Shown here one piece after another: positions 28,120 through 40,180 of a stretch of DNA of 64,000 nucleotides. Both the position numbers and the translations under genes were made by a program. The stretch is from assembly GCF_034006335.1 (NCBI RefSeq), contig NZ_JAWDIQ010000001.1; one strand, written 5' to 3'. This DNA comes from Paracerasibacillus soli (GTDB lineage Bacteria; Bacillota; Bacilli; Bacillales; Amphibacillaceae). Numbering within the stretch: position 1 is the first letter of the stretch; each line of letters begins with the position of its first letter. The notes under the pieces are model-generated. The model searched no databases and had not been told where the DNA came from. It saw only the letters and a list, made by a program, of their open reading frames with translations.

Positions 28120-30266
28120 TGGAGCTTAAACAGAATATGTTGTTACAATTTAGTGATGGAAAAATCATTAGAATCATATTTTGTGATCGCTTATCTTCTA
28201 TTATATATGTCGTAGATATGGATGCTTTAAGATGGCCATATGTGATGAAGATGGAAGTGCTTTATTCGCTAAGCGATAAAGGTGAAATAGATTTAATGGA
28301 CGAAGATATATTCTTTCGTGTTATTGCAGAGGAAGAGCTTAGTGATGCGGAAAGTAAAAGAAGGGATACAGCATGGAAATTGTTAATCATGTACTGGATA
28401 AAGTAGAAAACGAAAAACAACTTCTAGCAAGTAAGTACAGGGAAAGGGCGATAAAAGATACCTTGGAATCCTATAAAGTTAACTACACCACTGTAAAGAA
28501 TTATTTAATTCGGTACTGGAAGGGTGGTAAAACCCCAAACGCACTACTGCCAAATTTTCATTTGAGTGGTGCTAAAGGAAAGGAAAAGAACGTCGGCGAA
28601 AAAGAGGGGAAGACCAAGAAAATCTGGTTCAAAACAAGGGGTAAATATTGATGGAAAAATTAAAAAGTATTTTAAGATAGGTTTAAATCGCTACTATTAC
28701 AACGAAAGACAGAATTCGCTTAAAGCCACATATGAGTTGATCTTGAAAGACTTCTTTACTGAAGAAAAGATGGACCATGAAGGTAGAACGGTACCGGTTA
28801 TTATGGATCCAACAAGGATTCCAACATATCACCAATTTTTATACTGGTACAAGCAAATCAATAATCCTAAAAAGGAATTGATTAGTAGAAAAGGAACAAG
28901 AAACTATTTCCAAAATTATCGTGCGATTATCGGGGATTCTACGCAGGATGCTGGACTAGGGCCCGGTAGTTTATGGCAGATTGATGCAACACCTTTCGAT
29001 ATTTACCTTGTTTCTTCAAGTAACAGAAACATCATTGTCGGAAGACCAATACTTTATTTGGTTGTCGATGTGTATTCACGCTATATCGTCGGAATGAACA
29101 TTAGCTTTGAACCCTTCAACTCTTATACCGGTGTAATGGTTGCACTAGCAAACAGCATGTCCCCTAAAGAAGACTATTGTAAACAGTATGGTATATCACT
29201 GGATAAAGGTGAATGGGATGTTGCTTGTGTTCCACAACGTATATTTGCTGATCGGGGTGAACTAAACGGAAAACAAATTGAAAGTGCAATTGAAGGTTTA
29301 GGCATTTCTATTTTGAACGCACCGGCATATCGTGCAGATTATAAGGGTATTATTGAGCAGGCCTTTGCACAATTAAACATTAAGGTGAAGCCCTTTGCCG
29401 ATGGAATTGTAAAGAATGGCATAAACGTCGTTGAAAAAGGCGATGAAGAATACAGATTGAAGGCTAATTTAACTTTAGATGAATTCACTAGGGTTGTGAT
29501 CAAATGTGTACTTTTCCATAATAATCACCATGTTTTAAACGAATATGTACTGGATGAAATGATGATTAGTGAGGAGGTAGAAAAAGTACCATCGAAAATA
29601 TGGGACTATGGAATGAAAAATATGAAAGGACAATTACGTACCTTACCGGAAAATATAATAAAACTACATCTTCTTCCGACAGCAATCGGATCAATTAATT
29701 CCCGTGGTCTAAAGTATATGAAAATGTTATACGCATCAGACTACACTTTAATAAACAATTGGTTTCAGAATGCCCGAATCGACGGGAGTAGAAAGGTAAA
29801 AATCTGGTATGATCCAAGAGATTTATCACACATCTATGTGATTAATGAAGATGGTGAATTTCATAAGTTAACATTACTTGAGCATCTTACCAAATTTAAA
29901 AACAAAGGAATAGAAGAAATCAACCAGATAATTGAATATGAGGAATCCTTGGACAGCAAAAGTAAGGAAAATGAGCTTCAAGCTAAAATGAAATTATTTG
30001 ATGATATTGAAGATATTGTTGGAAAAGGAAGAAAGAAAACCAAGGCGGAAAAAGATGATAGTTTGAGTAAAACCCGACGATTGAAAGGAATAAGGGAGAA
30101 TCAACAAGTGGAAAGAGAATTGCAAAGGAATCAGATGAGGGAGATAAATGATACAGACCAGAATGACTATGAAGTTCCAGTTGATTCAAATATGTTAGAA
30201 GTTCAAAATGAGGACCTAGGCATGTTTAGAATGCTACAGAAGTTAGATTGGGATGATGAAGATTGA
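28119..30266 (+). pseudogene. tnsB: TnsB-like DDE transposase (two single-base indels)
   Basis: The ATG at 28119 follows GGGAGGAATCGTG. About 715 residues when repaired (Tn7 TnsB has 702). One A is missing near 28378-28381 (repaired DTAWKIVNHVLDKVENEK), and a further indel lies near 28575-28590. The stretch KKRGRPRKSG is an AT-hook-like DNA contact. Catalytic triad: Asp in LWQIDATPFDIY (28983-28985), Asp in RIFADRGELNG (29250-29252) and Glu in DYKGIIEQAF (29355-29357), with D-to-E spacing of 35. TnsB binds the transposon ends, makes the 3' nicks and joins them to target DNA. The C-terminus (MFRMLQKLDWDDED) is typical of the TnsC-contacting tail. The stop overlaps the tnsC start (TGATG). Confidence 0.9.
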
Positions 30267-31759
30267 TGCAAAATGGCATATATTTACCAAACGGGATGGA
30301 GGCTATCCAAGCCCATTATACGGAATTTCCTTTGGAGGAGTTCAATCAAAATCCTTTAATACAAGCATTGCCACCCTTAGCCAATAAACAAACTATAATA
30401 AGAAAACTAATGGTGAAGCCAATCTATAAAGAGGAAGATAAATATGCCGAGAGTGTTTATCGTCTGCATATGGTGAATCGCTTGTATCAGCTCTTTCAGC
30501 CGTTGCCCAAGCATGTTGATGTTTGGAACATGATTCATTCATTAATCGTGCAGGGGTATATGGCAAGAAATCCATTTGATAAAAAATATAAACAATATAT
30601 AAATGAGACTGGTAATGAGATTATCAATTGTTCCTTTGATATTAATAGTAGAAGAAACTTTAGAACAACAGCAGGGTGCGGTACATTTTTGGGATTTTCG
30701 GGTATGGGCAAAACAACCACAATCAATAGAATCCTTAGCAATATCCCACAAGTTATCATTCATAATGAGTACAAAGGGAAGCATTTTAATCAAATTCAAT
30801 TAGTTTGGCTCAAATTGGAAGCCCCAAGTAATTCGAGCTTAAAGGCATTATGTCTACAATTTTTTATGAAGATAGATGAAATCCTTGGTACCAATAATTA
30901 TAAAAAGTATGTGTCCCGCAACATGTCAGTAGATAACATGTTGCCTTTAATTAGTCAGGTAGCACACAATATAGGGCTTGGTCTTTTAGTGATCGACGAA
31001 ATACAGCATATAAAAAGACGTGGTGCCGATCAAATTATGAACTTTTTTGTTAGCCTAATCAATACCGGTGTGAATGTAGCTTTAATAGGAACACCAGGGG
31101 CATACCGGTTATTTGGGGAAGAGTTAAGAATCACAAGGAGATTAACTGGTAATTCAGAAATAATCTATAACAATATGGGGTTTGGAAGTGAGTTTAAGTT
31201 TTTACTAGAATCTATTTGGAATTACCAGTGGACCCAAAAATTTGTTCCATATAATGAAGAATTTGCAAAAGTGATTTATCAAGAAACATTAGGTATATCG
31301 GACTTAATGGTTAAGCTAATTGTCTTTTCACAGCAAACAGCAATAGAAACAGGTAAAGAGGAATTAACGATAGAATTGATAAGAAAAGTTGCAAAGGAAA
31401 AGTTCAGACTGATGAAACCAATGTTGGATGCCATACGGTCAGGGAATCCCCATAAAATTGCAAAGTATGAGGACATCAGAAGGATTGATTTGGAACAAGC
31501 AACGATTCCAACAAGCAAACCGACAATAAGTAGTGAATCTAAAAAAGTAAAGAGAGTTAAAAGCAATGACAAAATAGAAGTAAATGAAAAAGTGGAAAGT
31601 CCAGGCAAAAAAGCAAAGCATTCTAAAGAATATATGGAAGGTGACTTACGTTTCTTACTTCAGGAAGGAGTAAAAAATGAAAAATCCCCATACGAGGTTT
31701 TACTTGAAAGTGAATATATTGAGGATGTTGAAAAATGGATTCGGGTGAATGTAAGATGA
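30266..31759 (+). CDS. tnsC: TnsC-like AAA+ ATPase, transposition regulator
   Basis: 497 residues, uninterrupted, starting at the ATG at 30266 that overlaps the tnsB stop. Walker A is FLGFSGMGKTTTINRIL (near residue 150), Walker B LGLLVIDEIQHIKRR, sensor 1 VALIGTPGAYRLF. TnsC links target selection by TniQ/TnsD to the TnsB transposase and gives target immunity; Tn7 TnsC has 555 residues. The Lys/Glu-rich segment around residues 400-450 is probably a flexible linker. It overlaps tniQ by ATGA. Confidence 0.9.
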   Translation: MQNGIYLPNGMEAIQAHYTEFPLEEFNQNPLIQALPPLANKQTIIRKLMVKPIYKEEDKYAESVYRLHMVNRLYQLFQPLPKHVDVWNMIHSLIVQGYMARNPFDKKYKQYINETGNEIINCSFDINSRRNFRTTAGCGTFLGFSGMGKTTTINRILSNIPQVIIHNEYKGKHFNQIQLVWLKLEAPSNSSLKALCLQFFMKIDEILGTNNYKKYVSRNMSVDNMLPLISQVAHNIGLGLLVIDEIQHIKRRGADQIMNFFVSLINTGVNVALIGTPGAYRLFGEELRITRRLTGNSEIIYNNMGFGSEFKFLLESIWNYQWTQKFVPYNEEFAKVIYQETLGISDLMVKLIVFSQQTAIETGKEELTIELIRKVAKEKFRLMKPMLDAIRSGNPHKIAKYEDIRRIDLEQATIPTSKPTISSESKKVKRVKSNDKIEVNEKVESPGKKAKHSKEYMEGDLRFLLQEGVKNEKSPYEVLLESEYIEDVEKWIRVNVR

Positions 31760-33272
31760 TCAATATTCTCCCGGAAATATACAAAAATGAACTTTTTTAT
31801 TCAATAATTGCTAGGTATCGAAGGATGTGTGGAATGGTGAGTAAGCGGGCACTGATGAGGGATATATTTGGTGAGGTTAATACCATTACATCTTCCTATT
31901 TCCCTCAGTACATCGACCGCTTTGTAAACAACCTGCCGCCAACTTCAAAAATTACTGTACAGGAGATTATTAATAATCACACGATGTTTCCTTTTTATAC
32001 AGCATTTCTACCAAAAGCGAAAACAGAAATGATTTATAAAATAATGGAAAAGGGCGGAACAAATCACGAATTAATATCGAACAACTAATTGGCTTTGGTG
32101 GGAGCAAAGTAAAAAGATCCAATTACTTAAAATATTGCCCAATATGTTTCAAAGAAGACATTGATACATTAGGGGAAAGTTATTGGCGTACAAATCACCA
32201 GATTGTTGGATCCTTATATTGTTTAAAGCATCATGTTCTCTTAAAAGACAGTTCGGTTTTAAGTACTGGTAGCGGCATTCAATATTGGTGTGCCGATCAA
32301 CAAACTTGTGATGCAAAGGTTTTGATGGATCCTTATCCTATTAAGATTAAAGAGTTGAATATAGAGTATGTACAAAATGCGGAACTATTGCTGCACAATG
32401 GGTACCCAAGAAAGGAACTGGATTATATTATTCGATTTTATATAGACAGGTTGAGGGAAAAAGGATTGGCTTCTAGTAATGGTAGTTTATATATGAAGGA
32501 AGTGCTTAGTCAATTTATGCTCTACTATCCTGAACAATACCTGGAGCTGATGCAGAGTAGTTTTACTCCAGACAGTCCTTCTAATTGGCTTCGTTTATTT
32601 GTCACAGGTAGTAATAAAAATAGAATCCCTTTAAGACATTTGCTTTACATTCAGTTCCTAGGAGTAGATTTGGATACCTTTTTTCGCAGTGACGTAGTAG
32701 TGGGGAAGAAACCTGATACAAAAAGTTTTAATCCTATTTTCGATATAAAAAAGAGAAGAGAAAAATGGATGAAATTGGTCACGGAAAATCACGGAGCAAC
32801 CCGTAGTGAATTAAAAGAAATAGGAAAAGGGCTTCATACGTGGATATTCAGGCATGATCGAGAATGGTATGAAAAAGTGACACCAAGAAACAAGGCAAGA
32901 AAAAGGAGTGCGGATTCCATTGATTGGGAACAGCGGGATACAGATTGCTTGAGGATTGCAAAACAAGCAGTTGAAACTATTTTAAATAGAGATGGTAAAC
33001 CCACAAGGATTACCCCTACAAATATTAGAAATACTTTGGGAATTGGTAGCTGGTTTAATAATAAGAAGTTAATAAAGACGAACCAATTTTTACAGGAGGT
33101 AAAAGAGAATACAGAGCATTTCCGAATTCGGAAGATTAAGTGGGCTATAGATGAAATGCTTAGTAATGAGGATACAATAACACCGTATAAGATTCAGTTA
33201 TTTGCTGGATTTGGAGGGAGTAATAAAGAGATAAGGGAGCTAATACTACAGACATTGGAAGAATATAAATGA
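31756..33272 (+). pseudogene. tniQ: TniQ/TnsD-like target-selection protein (one frameshift)
   Basis: The ATG at 31756 overlaps the tnsC stop. It starts MINILPEIYKNELFYSIIAR, as TniQ proteins do (P.P..DE.LYS...R). The frame shifts near 32060-32085 and continues INIEQLIGFGGSKVKRSNYL, then the zinc-binding pattern KYCPICFKEDIDTLGESYW and LYCLKHHVLL (CxxC...CxxH). The long C-terminal part contains a D.....W segment, and the length of about 505 residues equals Tn7 TnsD (508), which binds a specific chromosomal site. A site-specific target is therefore likely, but no attachment site is identified. A terminator follows. Confidence 0.82.
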
Positions 33273-33277
33273 ATGAT

Positions 33278-33316
33278 AAAAGAAGCTATTGATTATTCAG
33301 TGGCTTCTTTTCATTA
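33278..33316 (+). terminator. Terminator of the tns operon
   Basis: AAAAGAAGC (33278-33286) pairs perfectly with GCTTCTTTT (33303-33311), six bases after the tniQ stop. Confidence 0.85.
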
Positions 33317-33672
33317 TTAAAGATTAAGTAAAGGAATGGTCCTATCGTATATGGTAATCGAAAAGTGAGCTACTGTAATGTTAGTGAGTTTTTTTCCATA
33401 AAACTCATTTGGATTTATACAGTGAGGCGGGCATGATACCCTGATTGGGGTGCGAGGTCCTTTCTACCCACACACTTTCGCAAGGAAGTTATGCCAGAGT
33501 AGCTCGATCAATCCTATGCTGTACTCTTAGTTTGTGAATTCCTCAAGTATTAGGCAGCTTAAAATTGGCTGCGAAATGGCTCAAATTTCAATTGCGAAAC
33601 ACACTTGTATGAAATAATTATTAATATGCTATGATTGAAATAAACATTCTATATAATTTGGGGGATTACAAA
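33317..33672. other. Intergenic region before the SIR2 gene
   Basis: No gene. A plausible promoter lies before the SIR2 gene (TTGCGA near 33591 and TATGATT near 33629). The rest shows nothing recognisable. Confidence 0.4.
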
Positions 33673-36600
33673 ATGGATGGTACCAAAACTTTATTTAAGG
33701 AGAAACTGCCGAAGTATCATCATCTAAAAAAAATACGAGATAGACTATGGGCGGAAGATGAGAAAAGCAGCGTCTCAGTGATGGTTGGGTCAGGATTTAG
33801 CTTGAATGCAAATAAACTTGATGATTCACTTGATAGCATGTTGACTTGGTTAGGACTTAAAAATAAAGTCCTAGAAGGATTAAATCATTCTGAATTACCG
33901 AATAGCGAGAACGTTTTGGACATTAGTGAAAGTTATGTGGATGAATATGGGCGAGATAGTTTAGATACTCTAATAAAACAAGCTGTTCCCGATCAAAACT
34001 ATGAACCAGGTGAAATTCATAAAAGTTTATTAAGACTCCCTTGGTCTGATGTGTATACAACTAATTATGATACGTTGTTAGAAAGAACATTGCCATACAT
34101 TATTGAAAGAAATTATCATGTTATTTATGATGTTCGGGATATTCCCAACTGGGTAGCCCCTAGAATCGTGAAATTACATGGAAGTTTTCCTTCAAATAGA
34201 CCGTTTATTTTTACTAGAAGTGATTTTGATTCATATTATACTGAATTTGCTCCATTGGTTAATATGGTACAACAATCAATTATGGAAACAACCTTTGTAT
34301 TATTGGGCTTCTCTGGAGATGATCCCAACTTTGAAAGCTGGACAAAATGGGTACATAAGAATTTGGGAGAGCATATGCCAAAAATTTATATGCTGGCCTA
34401 TGATGAGCACAAAAGAGAAAGTTTACTAAAAGAAAGAGGAATAACTCTTATTGATTTTAAAGAAGTATATAAAGAAAAGAACACGGGAAATGTGTATGAG
34501 CAAATGTTTAATGATGTCTTTCAATATTTAGCCTATAAGGAGAAGAAAGATGAAAGGGATTGGCCTTATAAAAGTTATTTAGGAAGTTATTTTAAAAAAA
34601 TTGATAACGCATTAGATACCTTTATTTATAATAGAGAAAATTACCCTGGATGGCTAGTTATGCCCGACATAATCAAAAAAAGAAGTACTGAGTCAGTACA
34701 ATTAGCTTGTAATGAATTGGAAAGGTTAGCGGCAAATAGTGAAAATGAAATATCCAAACGAATATCGGCAGTAAATGAAATAATTTGGGTGTATGATACT
34801 TTTCAAATTCCTATTGATTATGGTCTTCATAAAATGATGAAGAAATTAATTGACGAGAGTACCGCAACGGATTGTCCTGCAGGTATAGAGAGCATTATTG
34901 TTAGATTACTCAAAGAAGCTAGACTTGATTATAATGAAAATGATTTTAATACGTATCTTGAGATACTAGAAAATAGGGATTTGAACGAGGATGTTACGAA
35001 TCGGCTTATATTCGAACAAATTTTGATGAAGACCGCAAAATTTGAATATAATGAAGCTAGGAGTTTACTCGATGAATGGTCATTAACAAATAAGGATATT
35101 GAATGGATGGTTAAAAAGGCGGTCATTTTTTCAAGGATTGGTGAAAAGGAAAAAGCTATAAAAATATTAGAAAATAACTTAACTACTGTTAGAAAAATAA
35201 TAGCAATAAAAAATAATAACTATCGTTTACTGTCCTTAGAGGGAATTATACTATCAATTCTCATCCGTTTAGAAAGAAATACTATGCAAAATAGTAAAGA
35301 GAGATTATTAATATTAGAAACAAGACTCAGTAATCCATTGAGAGAATTAGACTTCATGTTTAGTAGGATAAAACCATATGAAGATAAGACGAGACTACTT
35401 GAGAAAAAGGAATTTGATCCGAACCGTATAACACGAACAAGTAGATTTAATAATACCCTGGATTTGGAATTGATTGACTCGTACAGCATGCTAATGTTAT
35501 ATGAAGAGTTTGGTTTAGGGTCTACTGGTCAAAAGTTTGCAAAGAATGCTATTAATATTGCGTTAAAAAATGCAGAAAAATTATATCCTTTTTATTCCTG
35601 GATAATGTACTTACGCATCGGTGACGTTAAAGAAATCAATCAATATTTCTCTAGGGATGTTATTTATAAAACAGACAGAACTAGCCTATCGCTATTTGCT
35701 GAAATAGTTATGGGGGGAATCCTTAGTAAACAGAATACTAATTTAATGTTAGAAGTATTGTCACGTATATACTTTGCCTTGCGAAAAGAAGAAAAGGTGA
35801 AGGTCGATAAAGTAGTTATAGAATTATATGAAAATAGAAGTTTTCAGGAGGGAAATCGTAATAATAAAAAAATATTTGAACATCTTTTTAGAAGGATATT
35901 ATTTGATAAAAATAATGATGAGAAAGGAACTTTTATAAGTGAAGTTTACAAACTTCCTATTATTGGTGACCCTCAAGGAAGTCTCTCTGAGATGATTTTA
36001 GATGAATATAGCTTTTATGATCCTTCATTTGAATTTGACTTTTCAGGTCATATAGAAATAGATGTTGACATTGCCGAGGTTAATAGATTACTAAAAATCT
36101 TAAAAGGAGAAAAAAGTAATATTCGTGATGCTTCTCTGAGGAGATTAGCTAACCTTTTAGCAACTGACAATTTGCCCGATGAATTTGTAGCCACGTTTAG
36201 AACGGGTATAGCTGATATTATCAGAAAAGAAGAATCTAATTACTGTAATGGTTTATTAGAATCTTACCTAGTATTAATAACTAATGATATTGAACTGCAG
36301 GAAAAATACAGTCATTTACGTATTCAAGAATCAATACCAAAATCCCATGACAGTACAACTGGGGTAACTTCAATTGGTATTGGTTTAGATACACTATTAA
36401 GGGATTTAAGAAATATTTTCCCAGGATTTAAAAACAAAGAGAATTACTTTTTATCTTTAACTAATGAGACATATACTACTTGGTTGAAGAATTTTTATGA
36501 ATGGTGGGAGAGCCAGGAAGAATGGTTGCTCAGAGAACAAACTGAAAGTTTATTCGGGAAAAGTGATGACTTATTAATCATGATTATATTTTTGAAGAAC

Positions 36601-37229
36601 TCTTTTTTGCCGAATATCCCAATTAACTGCCTGACTACTTCAGATAAGGATAAACTCGAAGGAATATATTTAAAATTGTGCGAAATAAAGCCAGAAATGG
36701 CTTTATTACTAATACCGGTATTATTGAGGATTGGTATAGACACACAAAATGGGCTAGAAAAATATATGATGGATTAATGGGAAACAATATAGAGATATTT
36801 AACTCGTCAGTAGCTGCAATTTATGATTTATCAGTTTTGAAAAGTCTTGGTGAAATAACAGTAGACTTTTCAATGTTAAAAACAACCATGTTAGATCTTT
36901 TCATCTATCGTAAGGAAGTAACCTTGCTTGAAACGACAAAATCAATAAGTAATATCACACAAGATGTTCCCGATTTTTTTAATGATAATGAATATCTAAG
37001 TATTGTAAGTACCTTGAAATTAATATTAGATGATTTTGAGTACAACTATTATCATAATAGTTTAATATCAGGACAAGAAAATGAATTGTTATCTGAATTA
37101 GCAAATCTTGCCGGACAAATATACGTCCTGGGAAAGACAACCTATAAAGAAGAATTAAAAGATTGGAAGACCTTTATAGAAGAAGACAGGTTGCCAGAAG
37201 TTAGAAGATATAGTGATTTATTCGAATAG
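33673..37229 (+). pseudogene. Large SIR2-domain protein, probable anti-phage NADase (one single-base deletion)
   Basis: The ATG at 33673 (MDGTKTLFKEKLPKYHHLKK) follows TTTGGGGGAT. Residues 25-300 are a SIR2_2-type domain: VSVMVGSGFSLNA (NAD-binding loop), VYTTNYDTLLER with Asn131, VKLHGSFPSNRPF with catalytic His169, and VLLGFSGDDPNFESW. The remaining ~880 residues are helical, repeat-like and without enzymatic motifs, as in defence-associated sirtuins (DSR1/DSR2), where this part senses phage proteins. One A is missing from the run at 36758-36762; restoring it joins NGLEK to IYDGLMGNNIEIFNSSVAAI and gives ~1185 residues ending RRYSDLFE. It would destroy NAD during phage infection (inference). 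It stands alone directly behind the tns operon. Confidence 0.75.
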
Positions 37230-37345
37230 GGTTAAGTTGGGATTATTTTATACAGATAGATGAGTAGGGGGTTATCGGAAGCCTGCTGATCATCGACTAA
37301 TAGCTGGTTCCCTTTCTTATCTCTATAACTCTTCATTCTCTACTA

Positions 37346-37681
37346 TGTCTAGTTAAAAAATAAATCACCTAGTAAAAATAAACATTTCCGATTCTGACCC
37401 TGATTTCGTTATAATAAACATTTCCGATTTCGGGGTCTTTTTCTTGAAAACCCTTGCTACTACTAGGTTTATTCTTTTTTCGGGCTTCTTTTATTTCGGT
37501 TATCTTTATTCCAACTCTGAAAAAACAGTGAAAAAGTGTGTGAAAAACAGGCGAAAAAGCGGTGTTTTTGGGGTTGAAAAGTGTGAAAATGGGGGTTCGG
37601 TCGGAAATCTTTATTTTAACTCGGACGAAGGAATGCGGGTTTGGGAGTGGCGTTTTCGGTGATTTATTTTTTCATGTAACA
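37346..37681. mobile_element. MITE-like element A, 336 bp, TGT...ACA ends with internal subsites
   Basis: Left end TGTCTAGTTAAAAAATAAAT, then two more subsites of the type AAATAAACATTTCCGATT. Right end is the inverted counterpart, ending GTGATTTATTTTTTCATGTA ACA. Outermost bases are TGT/ACA. Inside lies GGTCGGAAATCTTTATTTTA ACTCGG, shared with elements B and C. It encodes no transposase; the 72-codon frame inside is not a credible gene. This end structure (TG..CA, several ~20-bp subsites per end) is that of Tn7-like and IS21-like elements. Confidence 0.65.
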
Positions 37682-37685
37682 AAAT

Positions 37686-38204
37686 TGTCTAATTAAAATA
37701 AACATCTCTCAGTTAAAATAAACATTTCCGATTCGGACTCTATTTTCGTTAAAATAAACATTCCCGATTTCGGGTCCGGATCCAATAATTTCTCGGGTTT
37801 TTCCAATAAAAGCCCGGGATTTTTTATGCCCATAATTGGGCAAAGAGGAGAGATAAAGGAATCTTACTTCTATCACTCTCTGCTATGCTATCCCTTGTCA
37901 TTACTGTGTATATTCAATATCTCACCCATGATTAATTTCAATAATTAATTCAATACGTATTCAATATTTATTCTTCTTTTCCCTTTCATCTTTTCTCGCT
38001 TTTTTCTTCTCTCTATTCTCGGAGAACTTTAATTTAAAATCGTAAAAAAGGTGAAAAGACAGGCATAATAGAGGGAAGAAAATGCGTATTTTTGAAAGAA
38101 AAAACATCAAAAATGAGGGTTCTGTCGGTAAGCTTTATTTTAACTCGATCGGTGGAATGCGGGTTTGAGGGGGAGATTTCGAAGGAGTTTATTTTAATTT
38201 CACA
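37686..38204. mobile_element. MITE-like element B, 519 bp
   Basis: Left end TGTCTAATTAAAATAAACAT with two more subsites (AGTTAAAATAAACATTTCCG and CGTTAAAATAAACATTCCCG), then a GC hairpin CTCGGG/CCCGGG followed by TTTTTTATGCCC. Right end: CTGTCGGTAAGCTTTATTTT AACTCG, then GGAGTTTATTTTAATTTCAC A. Only 4 bases (AAAT) separate it from element A. No gene inside. Confidence 0.7.
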
Positions 38205-38431
38205 TAGTAGTAAAAAGAAATTTAGTCTAGCTTGTAATAATACACCCATAATATGGAAATGAGGGATAAGAGGTAAGGAAATATATATAATGTTGTTGTG
38301 TATTGCGTAGATAAGGCAATAACTGAAATATTCATATCAATTACCATAAAGTGGAACTATATTTCTTCTGTTTATTATTTAAAAACAGGACTTTTTACCG
38401 ATATATAATATGAAGTCTATATAGAAAAGAG

Positions 38432-39397
38432 ATGCAAGAATATGTAAAAACAAAAATGGATGGTAGGGATTATTTCTACATTGGCCATCATTTTAGTAGG
38501 TTCACTTGCTTGGGCATGTTACAAAAGGATTCTAGTTTAGCCGCTTCTAGTAAAACAAGTAAGCCAAGTATACATAATGATTCAACCAAAATCGCTTCTA
38601 CCACTCAGAAAAAGATGGTACAAAAGTAGAAGTTACACAGTCAAAAGGTAAAACACCGAAAGCGACTGTAAAAGTGAATAAAAATAGTAATTCGAAAAAG
38701 GATACTGTGAAGAAAGATACGACCAAAAAGACTACTACAACTAAAACAACTAAAACTACCAAAAAGCTAATACAACAAAGAAACAGCCTAAAAAAGTTAA
38801 TGTTGTGAAGAAACAACCAAGTAAATCAACAAAACCAGTGGCAGTATCACATAAAAAACCAGCTACTAAGCCGGCAACTAAGCCTGTAACGAAGCCAGCT
38901 GCTAAACCGGTATCGAAACCGAAACCAAAGCCAGTTACAAAGCCAAAGCCTAAACCAGTAACAAAACCAAAACCACAACCGAAACCACAGCCTAAACCAG
39001 TGGCATCAAGTTACATTTCGGCTTCTCAAGCTCGTAGCATTTTAAGTGCATCACCGCTATCAGGAAGTGGAAGTAGTTATTCTCTACGTGATAGTTGGGG
39101 ACCAATTGTAAGTGTTACGGTTGGTAGTGATCATGTGAAAAGTGTGAGCTTTAATGGGACGACATATTATACTGATAAAAATACTACATTACAAGATTGT
39201 ATAGATGGTTGGGGGAGAAAGAGGGGAGAGAGATATATGAATTTGGTTTGAAAGAAATGAAAAAAATTGAATCTGCCGTTCGGGCCGCTGCCAATTCTGT
39301 TTATGGTAAAGGAACAGCTAAAGCCAATCAATTGTACAGTCAAATGATGAATGGTGCGAAATCTGGTTTTTCTATAAATCATTCTAAGAAAATATAG
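38432..39397 (+). pseudogene. Exported Lys/Pro/Thr-rich protein, several frameshifts
   Basis: Across at least four small indels it reads MQEYVKTKM, MVGIISTLAIILVGSLAWAC (signal peptide or lipobox-like segment), SSLAASSKTSKPSIHND, a Lys/Thr-rich spacer, then the low-complexity repeat KPATKPATKPVTKPAAKPVS, KPKPKPVTKPK and so on. A C-terminal domain follows, SYISASQARSILSASPLSGS, then WGPIVSVTVGSDHVKSVSFN and RWLGEKEGREIYEFGLKEMK, ending SGFSINHSKKI. The basic Pro-rich spacer would fit a cell-wall-spanning segment. The family is not recognised. Confidence 0.5.
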
Positions 39398-39753
39398 CCA
39401 AACATTAAAAGGGATTCCCAATAAACGGGGGTCTCTTTTTTTGTATTTTTATATATAATTATTATCCGACAAACTTCTGCTTCTTTTTGTTATATCTTTC
39501 ATTCTTCAATCTAATATAGGATATATCACTGTTATTCAGGTTATTTATTATTGTCATTCTAATATCGAAGGGAAGTGTAAGACAATATGAAAAAGAACAT
39601 AAAGACGATTGTTGTTAATAATTTATAAATTTTGAATGCTACAACAAAACCATAAGTGCTATAATTGATATACATATATTATGGATTGCCTATAAAAGAT
39701 GGTATTCCGTAATGGGGCTATATTTTTGAAAGGGGCGGAGAGGGGTATTCGAA
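39398..39753. other. Intergenic region
   Basis: A weak hairpin with T-run (GGGATTCCC ... GGGGGTCTCTTTTTTT near 39411-39440) closes the exported-protein gene. A 13-codon frame MKKNIKTIVVNNL near 39587 looks like a truncated start. Nothing else. Confidence 0.4.
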
Positions 39754-40099
39754 ATGATACAGATTTTCTTTGTTATATTAATATGGATTTTGCCGACCTT
39801 TTTTATGATAAATGCTTACTTGAAAATGGATGAAGAGGAAAAGCAAAGATTTAAAGATGAATTTAAACAGCCTCTAGCTCTTTTGGGGTAGGATTATTAG
39901 TCTGGGGCTGTTGCTTACATTCTCAGGCATTATACTAGGTGCCAAGTGGATTCAGCATATTGGTGTTATTAAGGTGTTTATTAGTTGGTTTACTACAAGT
40001 GTCGTAAGTTGGAAAAGGAAAAAGACAGGCTTTATAACAAGTATTGCACTGATATTTTTAGGTGTAATCGGAATTGTGACTTATAGTTATCTGATTTAA
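39754..40099 (+). pseudogene. Small membrane protein (two single-G deletions)
   Basis: The ATG at 39754 is preceded by GGAGAGGGG. It reads MIQIFFVILIWILPTFFMIN, AYLKMDEEEKQRFKDEFKQP, LALLG; restoring one G at about 39887-39890 and one at about 39905-39908 gives VGLLVWGLLLTFSGIILGAK, then the end at 40099 (FLGVIGIVTYSYLI). About 116 residues with three predicted membrane helices and a charged cytoplasmic segment between the first two. The family is unknown. Confidence 0.6.
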
Positions 40100-40180
40100 A
40101 CAATAGGGTGCGATAACAGTAACCATGTTGGCACGGAAGGATTTATCGTTGTAGAAAAACTATGCTAAGGAGATATCACA

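Noticed and set aside
27318..33272. CRISPR-associated transposon
   Set aside because: No cas genes or repeat-spacer array are near the tns genes, and TniQ has the full TnsD length of about 505 residues rather than the short CAST form.
37444..37662. 72-codon frame inside element A
   Set aside because: It lies wholly within the element and has no ribosome binding site; it follows the repeated end sequence.
37346..38204. Arrayed TTAAAATAAAC motifs as a CRISPR array
   Set aside because: Subsites are imperfect, few and inverted at the other end; the spacing is irregular. They fit transposase-binding ends.
38805..39010. Lys/Pro repeat as a CRISPR-like or satellite DNA array
   Set aside because: The repeats are short degenerate codon repeats in a reading frame (KPxxKP), without spacers.
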